From Rhopalosiphum padi (Eukaryota > Arthropoda > Insecta > Hemiptera > Aphididae): a DNA stretch of 64,000 nt. Position numbers and translations under genes: made by a program. Shown here piece after piece: positions 1 to 11,035 of the stretch; the stretch's first letter is position 1, and every line of letters begins with the position of its first letter. The DNA is taken from assembly GCF_020882245.1 (NCBI RefSeq), contig NC_083599.1, forward strand, positions 75,809,745 through 75,873,744. The letters run 5' to 3'. Under the pieces are notes generated by a model. That model was not told where the DNA came from. It saw only the letters and a program-made list of their open reading frames with translations, and did no database searches.

Positions 1-1458
1 ATTATTTCTAAACATTATATATTATTGATTTGCTTTTAATATTTTATATTTTTTTCTACTATGATAGTTGTAAATACTTTATAAGTACTTCTTACAATCT
101 AATATTTCACAATTTTACTCCACTAAAAATAAAAAATAATAATAATGGTAAATTGGTAATAAAATGATATAATATGCTGAGGATATTATTTATTATATAA
201 ACTTAATGATATTTAATTTTAAGCTTATATTATACCTAGTAGCAAAAAAATATTTTTTAAATGTTTAAAAATAAAGTTAAAAATGGTTTATGCATTATTT
301 TATAAATGTTAATAAAATGTTCAAATGGCCTTATTTCCAATCAAAATAAAATGTTAAAACATTATTTTAAATACATTTGATTCATATTATTTGAAAACAA
401 TATTTTTAAAAAAATTATTTAAATGATTACAAATGATTAAAAATCTCAAAAATCATTAAAAAATATTTTTAATACTTAACAATTGTGAGAAAAAGCATTT
501 TTTAATATTTTAAAATGAAAAACAGATATTTAAAATACTCATTGTATTTCAATTTTTATATCTATAAATAATTAGAAAATAATAGTCATAATATGGACAA
601 ATTCTTTGTTCCTTTATTAATAAATTGTAATATTTAAATAACCAATAATAAGTCTGCTTCTGTGATGTGAATAATATTATCAAAAAAAAAAAATAATAAA
701 AATAACAAAAATTAAAATTAAATAAGTTAGTTTGTGCCCGTTTGATCGTCATGTTTTTGGTTGTTAGAATTTCACTGAGATGGTAACATTTTGTGTTGAT
801 AAATAGTAATGTGTCCAGTGTTATCTTGTTTTTTTTAATACGATTTTAACCCTTTAAAAATGTTTATATATGTACATTAATTATTACAATAAATTTAAAT
901 GATATATCTTTTAAAATTATTCATATAGTTGCATTTTGTTTAGATTTAAAATTGGAACATCAATTAAAATACTATTTTGTAGATGTGAAAATTTTTTTTT
1001 TCAATTGCAATCATTGTGATTTTTATCATTTACACTCAGCCATAAAAAACGATTTTAGGTGAAAACTTATTACATAATATGTTGCATGCGGGTATAAGAG
1101 AAAAAACAAATATTGCACTAACATACTCTTAAATATGAAATATGTAAATGATTATTTATTTTTTATTAACATTGGCACGCAAGTAACTATCGCTTTTATA
1201 CCTACTTATGTAATATTGTCATATTTTTATACATCACTTCATACAAATGAATAACAATAATTAATGAATATATTTACAAGTGATGGGTGAAAAATTAAGG
1301 AAGAAGAGGTGCAGTTGGTTCTCCGATCCAACAACAACAACAGCAGGGTACAGCGACCCAAATTTTGGTCATCCCCCAAAAGCCTGGGATCCCGTGGAAC
1401 CATTCGAAAAAAACAATAAATACTTTGGAACGACACGCAGCCCCCAATAAGAAGATAA
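1..1458. other. AT-rich non-coding stretch
   Basis: No coding region can be supported here. The sequence is extremely AT-rich with many A and T runs. Short open frames near 549-752 and 1239-1436 are low-complexity or match nothing recognisable. Around 1300-1440 there is a slightly GC-richer patch with a CAA/CAG run, which I could not assign to any family. Confidence 0.6.
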
Positions 1459-2690
1459 GAAGATTACAAACTAAATATGTTTACCCTGTTCAATATTAAA
1501 ATTCTTAACAAATTCTAATTTTTTGCCTAATATTAAATTTAGTATGAATTACATTAATTAAGCATTACAAAAATAAATAAATAAATCGATTATTATTATC
1601 TGTATCTTCTTGTTTATTTTCAACATAGAACCTTGTTATTTTCTTCAAGTGGTATGAACACCAATGATCTGCTTTACTGCTATCTAAAAAAATGTAGTCA
1701 GTTAAAAATATATATTGGTTGGATAATAACTTGTGAATTTAGTGTTTTATAAGTGGCTAAAAATATGAATTAGTAACATTTGTCAAAATGATCTAAAAAC
1801 GATCGTTTTATAATTTTTATGAAGTATCAGGTTTAATGAATAATAAGAATAATTTTCTTAATCTAGTAGTCAAGGTTTCAAGACACTAACTTGAGTATTG
1901 ATTGTTTTATAAACAGTTAAAAATATGAATTGGTAATATCCGTCATAACTATTATATAAACATATGTTTTATAGTGTATTCTTTATATCAGCATAAATGA
2001 AATATAGAAAAGTTAATAACGAAAAATTAGAATTATTTTCCTTAACTAATAGTCAAGGTTTCATGACACTAAATTGAGAAATACTTGTTTTATAAAAAGT
2101 TAAAAATATGAAGTAGCAACCTTCTTCAAAATTATCATATAAACGTAGCAAAAATAAAATGATTTTTATAGCTATGGCAAATTTTAAGATTGAAGATTAC
2201 AAGCTAAATGTGTTTACATAATTAATTATTCATATGATTAACAAATTCTAATTTTTTGACAACTATTAAAATTAGTATGAATTACATTCATTCAGCATTA
2301 CATGTACATTGCATAAATCCATAATTATTATCTGTATCTGCTTGTTTATTTTCAACATAAAACCTTGTTATTTTCTTCAAGTGGTATGAACGCCTATAAT
2401 CTGCTTTACTGCTATCTAAAAAAATGTAGTCAGTTAAATATATATATTGGTTGGATAATAACTTGTGAATTAAGTGTTTGATAAGTAGTTAATAATATGA
2501 ATTAGTAACATTTGTCAAAATAATCATATAAACGATCGTTTTATAATTTTTATGAAGAATCAGGTTTAATGAAACATAAGAAAGTAAATAATGAAAAATA
2601 AGAATAATTTTGTTAATCTAGTAGTCAAGGTTTCAAGACACTAACTTGAGATTTGATTGTTTTATAAACAGTTAAAAATATGAAGTAGTA
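1459..2690. repeat. Two-copy tandem duplication, about 732-bp unit
   Basis: The sequence from about 1459 reappears from about 2191, an offset of 731-732 bp. The clearest match is the stretch beginning TGTATCT at 1601 and 2333, followed by the same 350 bp with scattered substitutions and small indels. A shorter sub-repeat (TAGTCAAGGTTTCA plus about 60 bp downstream) occurs three times, near 1868, 2050 and 2622, so the unit also contains an older internal duplication. No coding potential is seen. Divergence between copies suggests an old duplication. Confidence 0.75.
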
Positions 2691-2997
2691 ATGGTGAGTG
2701 GGAGAATTTTAGTAAATATTATCAGTTAATGTTCCACCTCTTTAAAATATATAAAATAATGATAGTATTGTTTTTTGAAATGTATGTTAAATCTTATCAA
2801 TTATATAAAAAAAGTAGAAAATTATATTATTATACGAGTATTAAATATATTTTAATAAACCATATGTACATACCTACAGAAAAAACAATAATGATAATAA
2901 TAATAATAATAATGATAACAATAACAATTTATATAATTTTATAATGACCGTGTGCAAGTGTATGCACACGATCGGGTAGAACGTGACGTTTATCATC
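2691..2997. repeat. AT-rich spacer with an AATAAT/ACA microsatellite
   Basis: Non-coding. It contains a short microsatellite of ATA/ATG/ACA triplets at about 2886-2935. Nothing else is recognisable before the polymerase fragment starts. Confidence 0.5.
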
Positions 2998-3690
2998 CTA
3001 TCTGTTTAAAGTCAATTTTATTGTTTTAATTGTTTTGATTTGATGTGTAAATGATCGAATCGAGACGTTCTTTCTATACGGCGTATATGGCTCATAAGAC
3101 CGCTGTGTCATTGGTGGTGATGGCGGGGAAGATGTTAACGACGTTGTCGCCGATGCTGCTGTATGCATGCGTGCGATGACTTGTTGAGCGCAAGACGACG
3201 CTATCAGCTTGCTCGTGCGTGCGTTGAACTCGTCATCGCGTTCATCGGATTCATTGTCTTCGTCGTCGTCGTCGTCGTCGTCGACGGCGAACAAACATCG
3301 CTTATGGTCGTCGAACGTTAAGTGATTGCGTATCACGTGGCCTCTAATCCCCTTTGCTCGTATGGTGGTCGCGTTCTCGATGTCATACGCGTAAGATTTA
3401 GCACGTAACGCCACAAACTCGTACATTGTGTGCACTCCGGTTTCATCTTTGAACAACCCGGGAATTCTCTTACGCGTCAACGAGTAACACGCATGATCCG
3501 GCGGTAGATTAGAGGTATTCGTACGACTCATCAAGTTCGGGTTGTCCGCTAAGACGCTGGTATCTGTGAAGTATAATAATAATAATAATATTAATAATTA
3601 TTATTTTTCATATTAAGTATGGTGGTATATACGTACCGGTGTCGGTGTACAGCAGAGCAATCTTGTCACCATAATGACGTATGATGATGC
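2998..3690 (-). pseudogene. Polinton-type family-B DNA polymerase, C-terminal fragment
   Basis: Two exons are visible on the minus strand. The upstream exon (about 3690-3637) reads a tyrosine-rich strand ending in Tyr-Thr-Asp-Thr and stops at a GTACGT donor. The downstream exon (3563-2998) begins after a CACAG acceptor, and the join gives a Thr-Asp-Thr-Asp-Thr sequence, the position of polymerase motif C (YxDTDS). The following region (residues with PPDHACYSLTRKRIPGLFKDE and later KAKGIRG-like, H..FDDHKRCL) resembles the C-terminal tail of protein-primed, Polinton-like polymerases. The tail then carries an acidic run of Asp. Upstream of 3690 the frame meets a stop and the homology ends, so only the last part of the gene is left. 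It may be the same family as the polymerase at 21-27 kb. The intron is unusual for a viral-type polymerase. Confidence 0.65.
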
Positions 3691-3829
3691 CAAAACTTCA
3701 AGCATCGATTTACGCGTTGAAATAGAAGCAGCTAATAATTTCCCAGCCAATACAGCCGCCTACTACTTAATCATACACAATCGCATCGTTCAATACAATC
3801 CGTTTACGGGGGAAGTGAGAAAACTATAA
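3674..3829 (+). pseudogene. Probable Polinton major capsid protein, C-terminal fragment
   Basis: A 51-codon open frame ends with Val-Arg-Lys-Leu-stop. It contains a segment of the type AANNFPANTAAYYLIIHNR followed by a tyrosine-asparagine-proline stretch. From general recognition this resembles the C-terminus of Polinton/adintovirus capsid-like proteins seen in insect genomes (F54H12.2-like); this is not proven. It overlaps the 5' limit of the opposite-strand polymerase fragment by about 15 bp, so two pieces of a Polinton appear joined here by rearrangement. The frame lacks all upstream capsid sequence and cannot be functional. Confidence 0.4.
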
Positions 3830-4444
3830 TACAAATACATATTGTATATTATATACCATTTATGTTTTTTCTTTAAAATGTATACTATTATTTTATAATA
3901 ATAATAATAATAATACTATGTAATATGTGATATACGAATCCAATATTTATAATTAGGTATACTTTATGGATGAATAAACTAATAATATTAATGAATATAA
4001 TGCGTTTTGTTTTGTTTTTTTCTATAATATAATATAATATAATAGATATTATATTTATAGTAATATTAATAATGTATGATGTATACAAATCGTATTTTAT
4101 GATAATATGAATAATATATACAACACGAACGTTATGTTATGTGACAATATAATCAATGTTTACAATACACATATATATTATTATGCGTTTAATCAGCTAT
4201 TTTTCCTATCCTTGACCGACGGGTGAGTGGGAAGCAGCTACACATCAATAGTTTGTATAAGAGAACACCGTCGATCCATTGATCGTCTCGAGTGAAATGG
4301 GCTGTAAAAATAATGCACCTTGTATTATAATGTATAATATAATAATATATAATAAAGTAATATATTACTCAATTATCGCCACCGTCACCGCCGCCATCAC
4401 CGTCAGCATCGTTTATACAGTCTTTGCCGTTTTCATGCATTTTC
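3830..4444. other. Non-coding AT-rich stretch with AAT microsatellite
   Basis: Contains an AAT repeat at about 3897-3915, many TA-rich runs and, near 4380-4420, a short GC-richer CACCGTCACCGCC-like run. No gene is supported. It ends at the TTAA that bounds the piggyBac element. Confidence 0.5.
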
Positions 4445-4582
4445 TTAACCCTTAATTGCATGATTTTTTTTTTCTTGCTGAAAATAAATGTTTTTGATTA
4501 ATTTGAGTATGGGGAGTTTGTTAAAAATAATTTAAAAATTCCAACTTAAAATCCAAACTTGAAAAGCACAGCTTTTAAGTCC

Positions 4583-4605
4583 GTTGCACAAATGCAACTA
4601 TATGC
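4583..4605 (+). repeat. Subterminal repeat of piggyBac-1 (left copy)
   Basis: GTTGCAC then AAATGCAACTATATGC. A near-identical copy in the same orientation lies at 10563-10585, and an inverted copy at 9301-9323, just upstream of the transposase. Subterminal motifs of this kind commonly serve as transposase binding sites; that role is inferred here. Confidence 0.7.
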
Positions 4606-5137
4606 GCACCAACTTTAATTTATTATTATTTCTATTTCCATATGTATATTATTTTTTTAATTTTCATTTTAACAACTTTTATTATTCTTATTCTAACTAC
4701 AAAAAACTAGTCCAAGGTAGTTCTTTAAATTAATATCTTTTTATTGAGAAAATAAAAAATAAAAACATAAAATCATAATATTATATAACAATGTTATACA
4801 ATGTGTTAAGTCTTCTAACATTCAATAAAATAATAACAATGACAACCAGTTTTTATAAGTGTAAATATCATTACAAAATAATCAAATAAGTAACATTTAA
4901 ATAAAATAATATAATAACAACTTATCTTTTTAAATGAAAATATAATTAATACCAATTGGTAAACAAATAATTTAATATTTAAATAAAATAATAATAATGA
5001 CAACCAGTCTTTATAAATATGATAAAAAAATAATAATACCATAGGTAACAACCAATCTTTGGTATTCTAAATATGAAAATTGAAATAACTATAGATATCA
5101 GAGTTAGAACTATTTTATATGATACTAGCTGCGGGTG

Positions 5138-5220
5138 TGCCTCGGTGTGAGTGTGCCTCGCTGTGAGTGAAACTCGCTTTGAGTGAAACTCGCTTTGAGT
5201 GAAACTCGCTGTAAGTGAAT
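5138..5220. repeat. 16-bp tandem repeat (GAGTGAAACTCGCTTT)
   Basis: Three clean units lie at 5165-5212, preceded by degenerate GTGTGCCTCG-type units from about 5138. The repeat unit itself is partly palindromic (GAGT...ACTC). It lies inside the left part of piggyBac-1. Confidence 0.7.
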
Positions 5221-5541
5221 ACCCTAGGACGGATGGAAGAGCTTGAAAGTGGAAAGTTTTCAAAAAAGGAAGACCTGTCGCTGATTGGTAGTACTGCGAG
5301 TCTTCTATCGGGATGAATGATGATAAGGCGGTTGTTGTCGGGAATTGATAAGACGTTCGTGGCGTCGATAATAATATTGTTTATTAAATTATTATTATAT
5401 ATATATGCCTCGATTCCCGGCTTGTGGAAGCCGCCTCCGGCGCCTTCGAGGGGGTCGAGTGAAAATCGGTCCTAGGGAAATTCGGTTGGAAATGGTAGTC
5501 GGGTGTCTAGAAATCGGTCACATATATAGTTCAACTCGAGG

Positions 5542-6030
5542 CTTGCCCGGTTCTTTTTTGAAAGTATAAAAAATAAATAAGTACGAAAAATGGTAATAGA
5601 GTGTCTAGCTATCAGTCCTCACTCGATGCAAATCGATACCTGTGCTGGGCAATCCGACTACGGCGGATTGTTATACCTCCTGACGTCGAAAGTCTGATGT
5701 TGTATAGTAGGGGACAAAATTTATGTCGAACGTCATATCTTTTGGGAAAATTGATTTATACACAACTAAATAAGTTTGAAAAATGGTAACTAAGTGTCTA
5801 GCTATCAGTCGTTAACCGGTGTAATACCGTGTCTTGTCGCATGCCCGGTTCTTTTTTGAATATATATAAAAATTAAATAAGTACGAAAAATGGTAATCGA
5901 GTGTCTAGCTATCAGTCCTCATTCGATGCAAATCGATATCTGTGCTGGGCAATCCGCCTACGGCGGATTGTTATACCTCCTGACGTCGAAAGTCTGATGT
6001 CGTATAGTAGGGGAAAAAGTTTAAGTCGAA
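5542..6030. repeat. Direct repeats, ~298-bp spacing
   Basis: A block starting TGCCCGGTTCTTTTTTGAA at 5544 recurs at 5842 and continues for about 190 bp (shared GTGTCTAGCTATCAGTC, GCAATCCG, TACGGCGGATTGTTATACC and GACGTCGAAAGTCTGATG). A third partial copy of the GTGTCTAGCTATCAGTC section lies at 5791-5810. Open frames of 60-70 codons in both copies arise from the repeat and are not judged to be genes. The family is not recognised; an RTE/SINE-like tail is possible. Confidence 0.7.
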
Positions 6031-6587
6031 CGAAGTGTTATAACGTCCCATCTACGTCCTATTTACTGCGTCGAATGGCAGACTATGTGGGCGCAAATTA
6101 TGAAATCTGAATTTTTTATTTGCTAAAAATTGAATATACTTTAAGTGTTACCAAACCCCTCAGGTAGGCAATCCGACTGCGTCGGATCGCGGACGATGTG
6201 AGCATTATGAGTTATTATAAGTGAAATAATCCACAATACATTTATCACATCAGGTTGTAATTAAATATTAGTGTGCATACCCGATCTATATGACTTTAAT
6301 AAATATTCCATACGTACACACTACACACATTGTGTTTACATATTATATAATATATATACTATAAATAATATAATATAACATACTCGGTGGTAGTCGATAA
6401 GTACTATTACAAAAAACACGTATATTTAACACTCGCAATATTCAAAAAAAAAAAAATAGTACATAAATGTTGAAATACTGCTTTTTATTAGTCGAGTAAT
6501 AAAAAAAATATACCGACGTCGCCGGCAAAATCATATAAAAATAAAAAAAACATTGGAAAAAAAATGCAAAAAATGACTCGCAGTGTT

Positions 6588-6672
6588 ATTCAAAGCGCCG
6601 CCGGGATCGACGCCGGATCGGGATTCGAACTCGTTACACCTGCCTAAATCCTATCCTATCGACTACAGTTTG
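6588..6672 (-). repeat. tRNA-like (SINE-type) segment with Pol III A and B boxes
   Basis: On the minus strand a B-box match GTTCGAATCCC (6620-6630) lies 24 bases downstream of an A-box-like TAGTCGATAGG (6655-6665). The spacing is shorter than in a real tRNA and no cloverleaf with a usable anticodon arm could be drawn, so a tRNA-derived SINE head or tRNA relic is the better call. Confidence 0.35.
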
Positions 6673-6763
6673 AGTTGTTAACCGATGTCAAATCCCGAGC
6701 ACTTAAACCGTTTCCGAACCGTCACCGAATTCGCGTTGTACTCGTTTAATTCGTATTTCATTA

Positions 6764-6789
6764 CACACACACACACACATACACAGACA
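6764..6789. repeat. (AC)n microsatellite
   Basis: Run of ACACACACACACACAC with a few interruptions. The flanks up to 7140 are AT-rich and hold nothing else recognisable. Confidence 0.8.
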
Positions 6790-7140
6790 TTCTCGTTGAT
6801 TTTCTTTAAAATATATTTGTAAATATCTGAAATATCCGTTCGATGTGTATTTTATTCATTATTTATATTTATTATATTATTATATATACGTATTAAACGA
6901 CTTTTTTCTCACGCCCAATGGCTAATATATCGCCAATATAAAATATCGTAAATCACGCGAACACGGGAAAACTCGGAAAACGCTATAAAATCCGTATAAA
7001 AGTGAAATATATAATAATAATAATAATAGTAATAGTATAGTTGTCCAACACATTTTTGATAACCGACCGGACGCGATAACGGCGACCGGAGCGCATTCTT
7101 TTTTCCGTTTTAGGAACTGCGGCGAGTACAGCAAGCGCGC

Positions 7141-9101
7141 TCAAGTGTTTTTCGGGCGAAACGTCACGCGTTTTATAATATAAGATTTGTTGAAACAGTT
7201 ACTACTTCTAGTAAAACACAAAGCCTTACTGCATTTAGCACAGCTTATGTATGTAATACCTTTACAACCTAAGTATTTGCATTTTTGTCTGCTTTGAGAC
7301 CACTCAGGCATATGCTGAAAACCATCAAACCTTACATCTATTGGTGTAGTGTTAACATTACGTTGCCTTTTTTTATCTGTTATATTGCCTAATTTGTCTT
7401 CTTTAAGTGGTCTACCTCTTTTAGGTGACACTAATTCTCCCATTTGACATAATGAAACAGCCAATTCTTCACGGAAATCTGCCAAACTAGATTGATATTT
7501 TTGTCCTTTACTTTCATAAATACGTTTTTGTAATATCCAAGAATTTGTAACGGTTATATCAATTAAATGATAGAACAACCTCATATACCACTTTCTGGAT
7601 TTTATTGAAATTTTATACCTTCCAATATTGGCATCCAGCAAGTCAACTCCACCCATATGCTTGTTGTAAATACTAACAATATTAGGAAAAGGAACCATTA
7701 TTGTTTTTTTTTCTTTTTTAGAAAACCTTTTCACATGTTCAACTGGGTTCATAGCTACAAATGTTGAAAGTAAGATTACCAACTTATTATCTTTCCATAA
7801 GACTGCTGTAATTTTTTCTTCGTTTACAGTAGCTGTACACTCATACATGGTACCCCTATCCTTAGATTTCATAACAGTATCTGAAGGAAATGGTACATTT
7901 TTAAGTCTATTTCTCCTAACAGTTCCTAGACTTTCAATACCTCTACTTTTTAAATAAATCATTAACTGTATTGAAGTATAATAATTGTCATAATACAATT
8001 TAAAATTGTTATTTGATGGTATTATACGAGCAAGACGTACAACAACATTTTCACTTGCACCAATATCTGGTTCACAAGGTAAACGTAGATCTGAATTATT
8101 CTCTTGCCCACTATAAATTTCCACATTATATGCAAAACCAGAAACACCTGCCATAACAAACAACTTATAATCCCATTTATGTGGTTTCATGGGGATATAT
8201 TGTTTTAAATAATGTTTAGTTTTAGTAGAACATAATTGCTCATCTATTGACAGACATTCTTCTAGAGGAACTGATTGAAATTTTTATTTAATGTTTCTAG
8301 AAGTGGCCTTATACGATAAAGTCTATCATGTCCAGGTCTATTGAATGGAATTAGTTGAGAATTGTCATTAAAATGTAAAAATTGTTTGATTTTTTCAAAC
8401 ACATTTACTGGCATGGTATTTTTTATAACAGTATTACCTATATTTGATGACCAATAGCTACGAATAGACGGATTTTTATGAACAGACATCATAATGGAGA
8501 TTCCTAAAAATCTTTTAAAGTCAGTTCTATTAATTTTAAATGGTTTTTGAATATTTTTTTGAATACTATATTTTAGAGTTTCTTCACAAATATGGTCAAT
8601 AAGATCATTATCAAAAAAATAACTAAATATTTGGTAGGGAGAATCCAAGTTTAAAATATCAGTTGTAAGTTCTTCACTACCTAGAAACTGTGAACTTGTG
8701 TTATGTTCAAAGGGTATATTTGTCCAATTAACTAATGTAACTGGAGTAAATGGTTTTTGATGGCAATTAGTATTTTCAGATATAGAAACAGTGGGTTGAG
8801 TGGTATTTTCAGAAAAATTATTACTATAAGTAGAGGGCAGCAATACATCATTAGTTACATCATGAGGTACAGATGTAACAATAGGATTATTATGATTTAA
8901 AGATTCAACAAATACCAAATTTTCATCTATGACAGGTAGTTCTACTTCATTAGAATTTAAATAACCATCCATATCTTCTACAGTTACAAACTCATTTAGT
9001 TCATCAAAGTCATTTTCATCAAATTCATCATCAGAATCCACTGGTATTTCAAACAGCGCATAAAGCATTTCTTGTTCAGTAAGACCTTTATGATTCGACA
9101 T
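7141..9101 (-). pseudogene. piggyBac transposase with one frameshift
   Basis: Starts at ATG 9101 (MSNHKGLTEQEML) with an acidic N-terminus, then a piggyBac DDE_Tnp_1_7 domain. The first frame (to 8262) covers the N-terminal and insertion regions; it is followed, after a single-base frame change at about 8262-8275, by the second frame, which carries the rest of the catalytic domain and ends at 7141. Catalytic aspartates are visible as LSIDEQL (just after the frameshift), KLYYDNYYTS and HMGGVDLLD. The C-terminus holds a cysteine-rich zinc-binding domain (CKYLGC, CAKC, then further cysteines). Together about 650 residues, near the usual 550-650. Apart from the frame break no stop interrupts it, so the copy is fairly young. 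It lies in the middle of the TTAA-bounded element. Confidence 0.9.
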
Positions 9102-9343
9102 TGTAATATAAAAATATAAAAACTAAAACACGTACAATATTATTTATAAAACTAGTGTCTAGCACAGAACATAATAATGTGTCTAGAAAGTAAAAAATAT
9201 AGGTAATATAAAACGTTTTGTAATTATAAGCATGTTTTGTAATTATTTTGTAATCAACCAACAAGTGGATAGCGTGTGTAGACAGATAAGAAGTTTGTAC
9301 GCATATAGTTGCATTCGTGCAACCGGAGCTTATCATGGATTAT

Positions 9344-10241
9344 CAGTGATGTAAAAATACCGTATTTTATTTTTCATTTGTATAATACGTGTATTATACA
9401 TGTATTATACGTGTATAATACATTAATACAGTATTTTTTAAAATTATTATGGTGCTTATATAATTAATAAATATAGCTATCCGAGTGTGGTACGATCAAT
9501 ACTATTGCAGTTTATTGATGAATAATGATGCATTTTGATTATTAATTTAAGTAATATTAGGTTTTAATATTTGCAATAATTTGAATTAGTGCCTATGTAA
9601 GTATTAACTGTGACTACTGGCTAGTGGGCAGTGGCTATATGACTAGCAAGTTGAAAGTCTAGACCCTGAATATTATAGTTCTAAATTCTAATAAATACAA
9701 ACTTAGATCAAAAAAAGAAAAAAACTTTATTGTAAAACAGTAAAATATAAATTAATAGCAACTTATAGGTAGTTTTATAAAAAAGAACTATACGAATGTT
9801 AAATACACACTACGCCACTGCTGTCTACAAGTTTACGATTTATAAATATTTACGATTAGAAACAGTTCTTTATAATCGTGCCTACTGTCTACCAACATAG
9901 ATTAAATATACTAGTATATTTAATCTATGCTACCAATAACAACAAATGCAAAAACCAAATTACTCGTGCGGTCATGCCATAGAGTAATATTATATTTATA
10001 ATTATAACTCTATGGGCCGTTCTACGCCGTTATCTCAATGTTAACAATTGAAACATTATGCATTCATAGATATTATTAGAATCTTATGCATTGCATATAT
10101 TTTATCTTTGTTATTAGCCTATAATTTATCACTATTTTTTTTTTTTTTATACCATTCGTATTTTATTTTTTTGTACATGACGTATAATACGCTCGTATAA
10201 TACAATATTATACAATTTGTATTATACAATTTACATCACTG
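9344..10241. mobile_element. Non-autonomous hAT element (MITE-like) inside piggyBac-1
   Basis: Left end CAGTGATGTAAA (9344-9355) and right end TTTACATCACTG (10230-10241) form perfect 12-bp terminal inverted repeats. They are flanked by the 8-bp target duplication TGGATTAT (9336-9343 and 10242-10249), the hallmark of hAT insertion. The 898-bp body has TATAATACG-type motifs near both ends, an internal palindrome near 9898-9932, and no coding sequence. It must have been moved by a transposase encoded elsewhere. Confidence 0.9.
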
Positions 10242-10598
10242 TGGATTATCATTGTACCATTTATCGAAAAAACCTAAACGACAGTTGTACAACATAGTTT
10301 AGATGTACGATAAGCGATACACATTTTTTGATTATTGATATCACATATATTTTCAATATTATGATTCTCCAAAGTTATCATATATCCATTTGGTCAACGT
10401 ACAATCACTCATTAGTTTCAGGGAATTATTAAAGTATAAATAAACACTTAACAGTAAACAAATATGATATCAAAATAATCAGAATTATTTGACGAATACA
10501 ATGGTGTAATCAAACTATACATACCAGTAGTTCTAAGAACAGAAAAAAATAAAAATAATAATGTTGCATGAATGCAACTATATGCAATTAAGGGTTAA

Positions 10599-11035
10599 AC
10601 CAACGCTGAGCGAGTTGTTTGTATGCAAACAATTTTATCTGGTTTGTAAAATTGTTTTCATTTTTCGCGACAATGTTCATTGTCGCTAAATCGTTATGGA
10701 TATTGTGTACGATCGCGATAATTTCTTAACGGTCGATGTTTTTTATTAATAGCATTTTAAAAATTGCAAGTTTTTTTGAAACGTTATACGCAAAAAAAAG
10801 GTATTTTGAGTTGTTGTAGTTTTGAACTGGGGCGTTGATATGTGTTATAAATAATAATATGCACTTTAAAACTAAAAATATGGATTCAATATGCATTTAA
10901 TAGGTAAAAACGTTGAAATATGCAAAATAAAATTAGTGTTATTTTAATAAGAGTGATCTAAATCGGGGACAATTTTCATCAGATTTCAAAAAGCTTATTC
11001 CATTACATATATGCATTTGCATATAAATCCGGTCC
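10599..11035. other. Non-coding spacer
   Basis: AT-rich DNA to the right of the piggyBac TTAA. No gene, repeat or regulatory site is supported. Confidence 0.5.

Larger units (their letters stand above)
4445..10598 (-). mobile_element. piggyBac-type transposon (piggyBac-1), TTAA-bounded, with nested hAT
   Basis: The left end reads TTAA followed by CCCTTAATTGCAT (4449-4461) and the right end reads ATGCAATTAAGGG (10582-10594) followed by TTAA (10595-10598): a perfect 13-bp terminal inverted repeat with the TTAA duplication that defines piggyBac elements. A piggyBac transposase lies inside on the minus strand (7141-9101). Subterminal 23-bp motifs occur at 4583-4605, 9301-9323 and 10563-10585. 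At 6.15 kb the element is far longer than the 2.5-3.5 kb typical of the family; about 0.9 kb is a nested hAT (9344-10241), and the 4.6-7.1 kb part carries unrelated repeats, probably further insertions. Confidence 0.85.

Noticed and set aside
1239..1436. 65-codon minus-strand ORF
   Set aside because: No motif, no start context and no neighbouring exon; chance frame.
5601..6110. Two 60-70-codon ORFs with similar translations
   Set aside because: They are the two copies of a direct repeat and have no protein family match; similarity reflects the DNA duplication.
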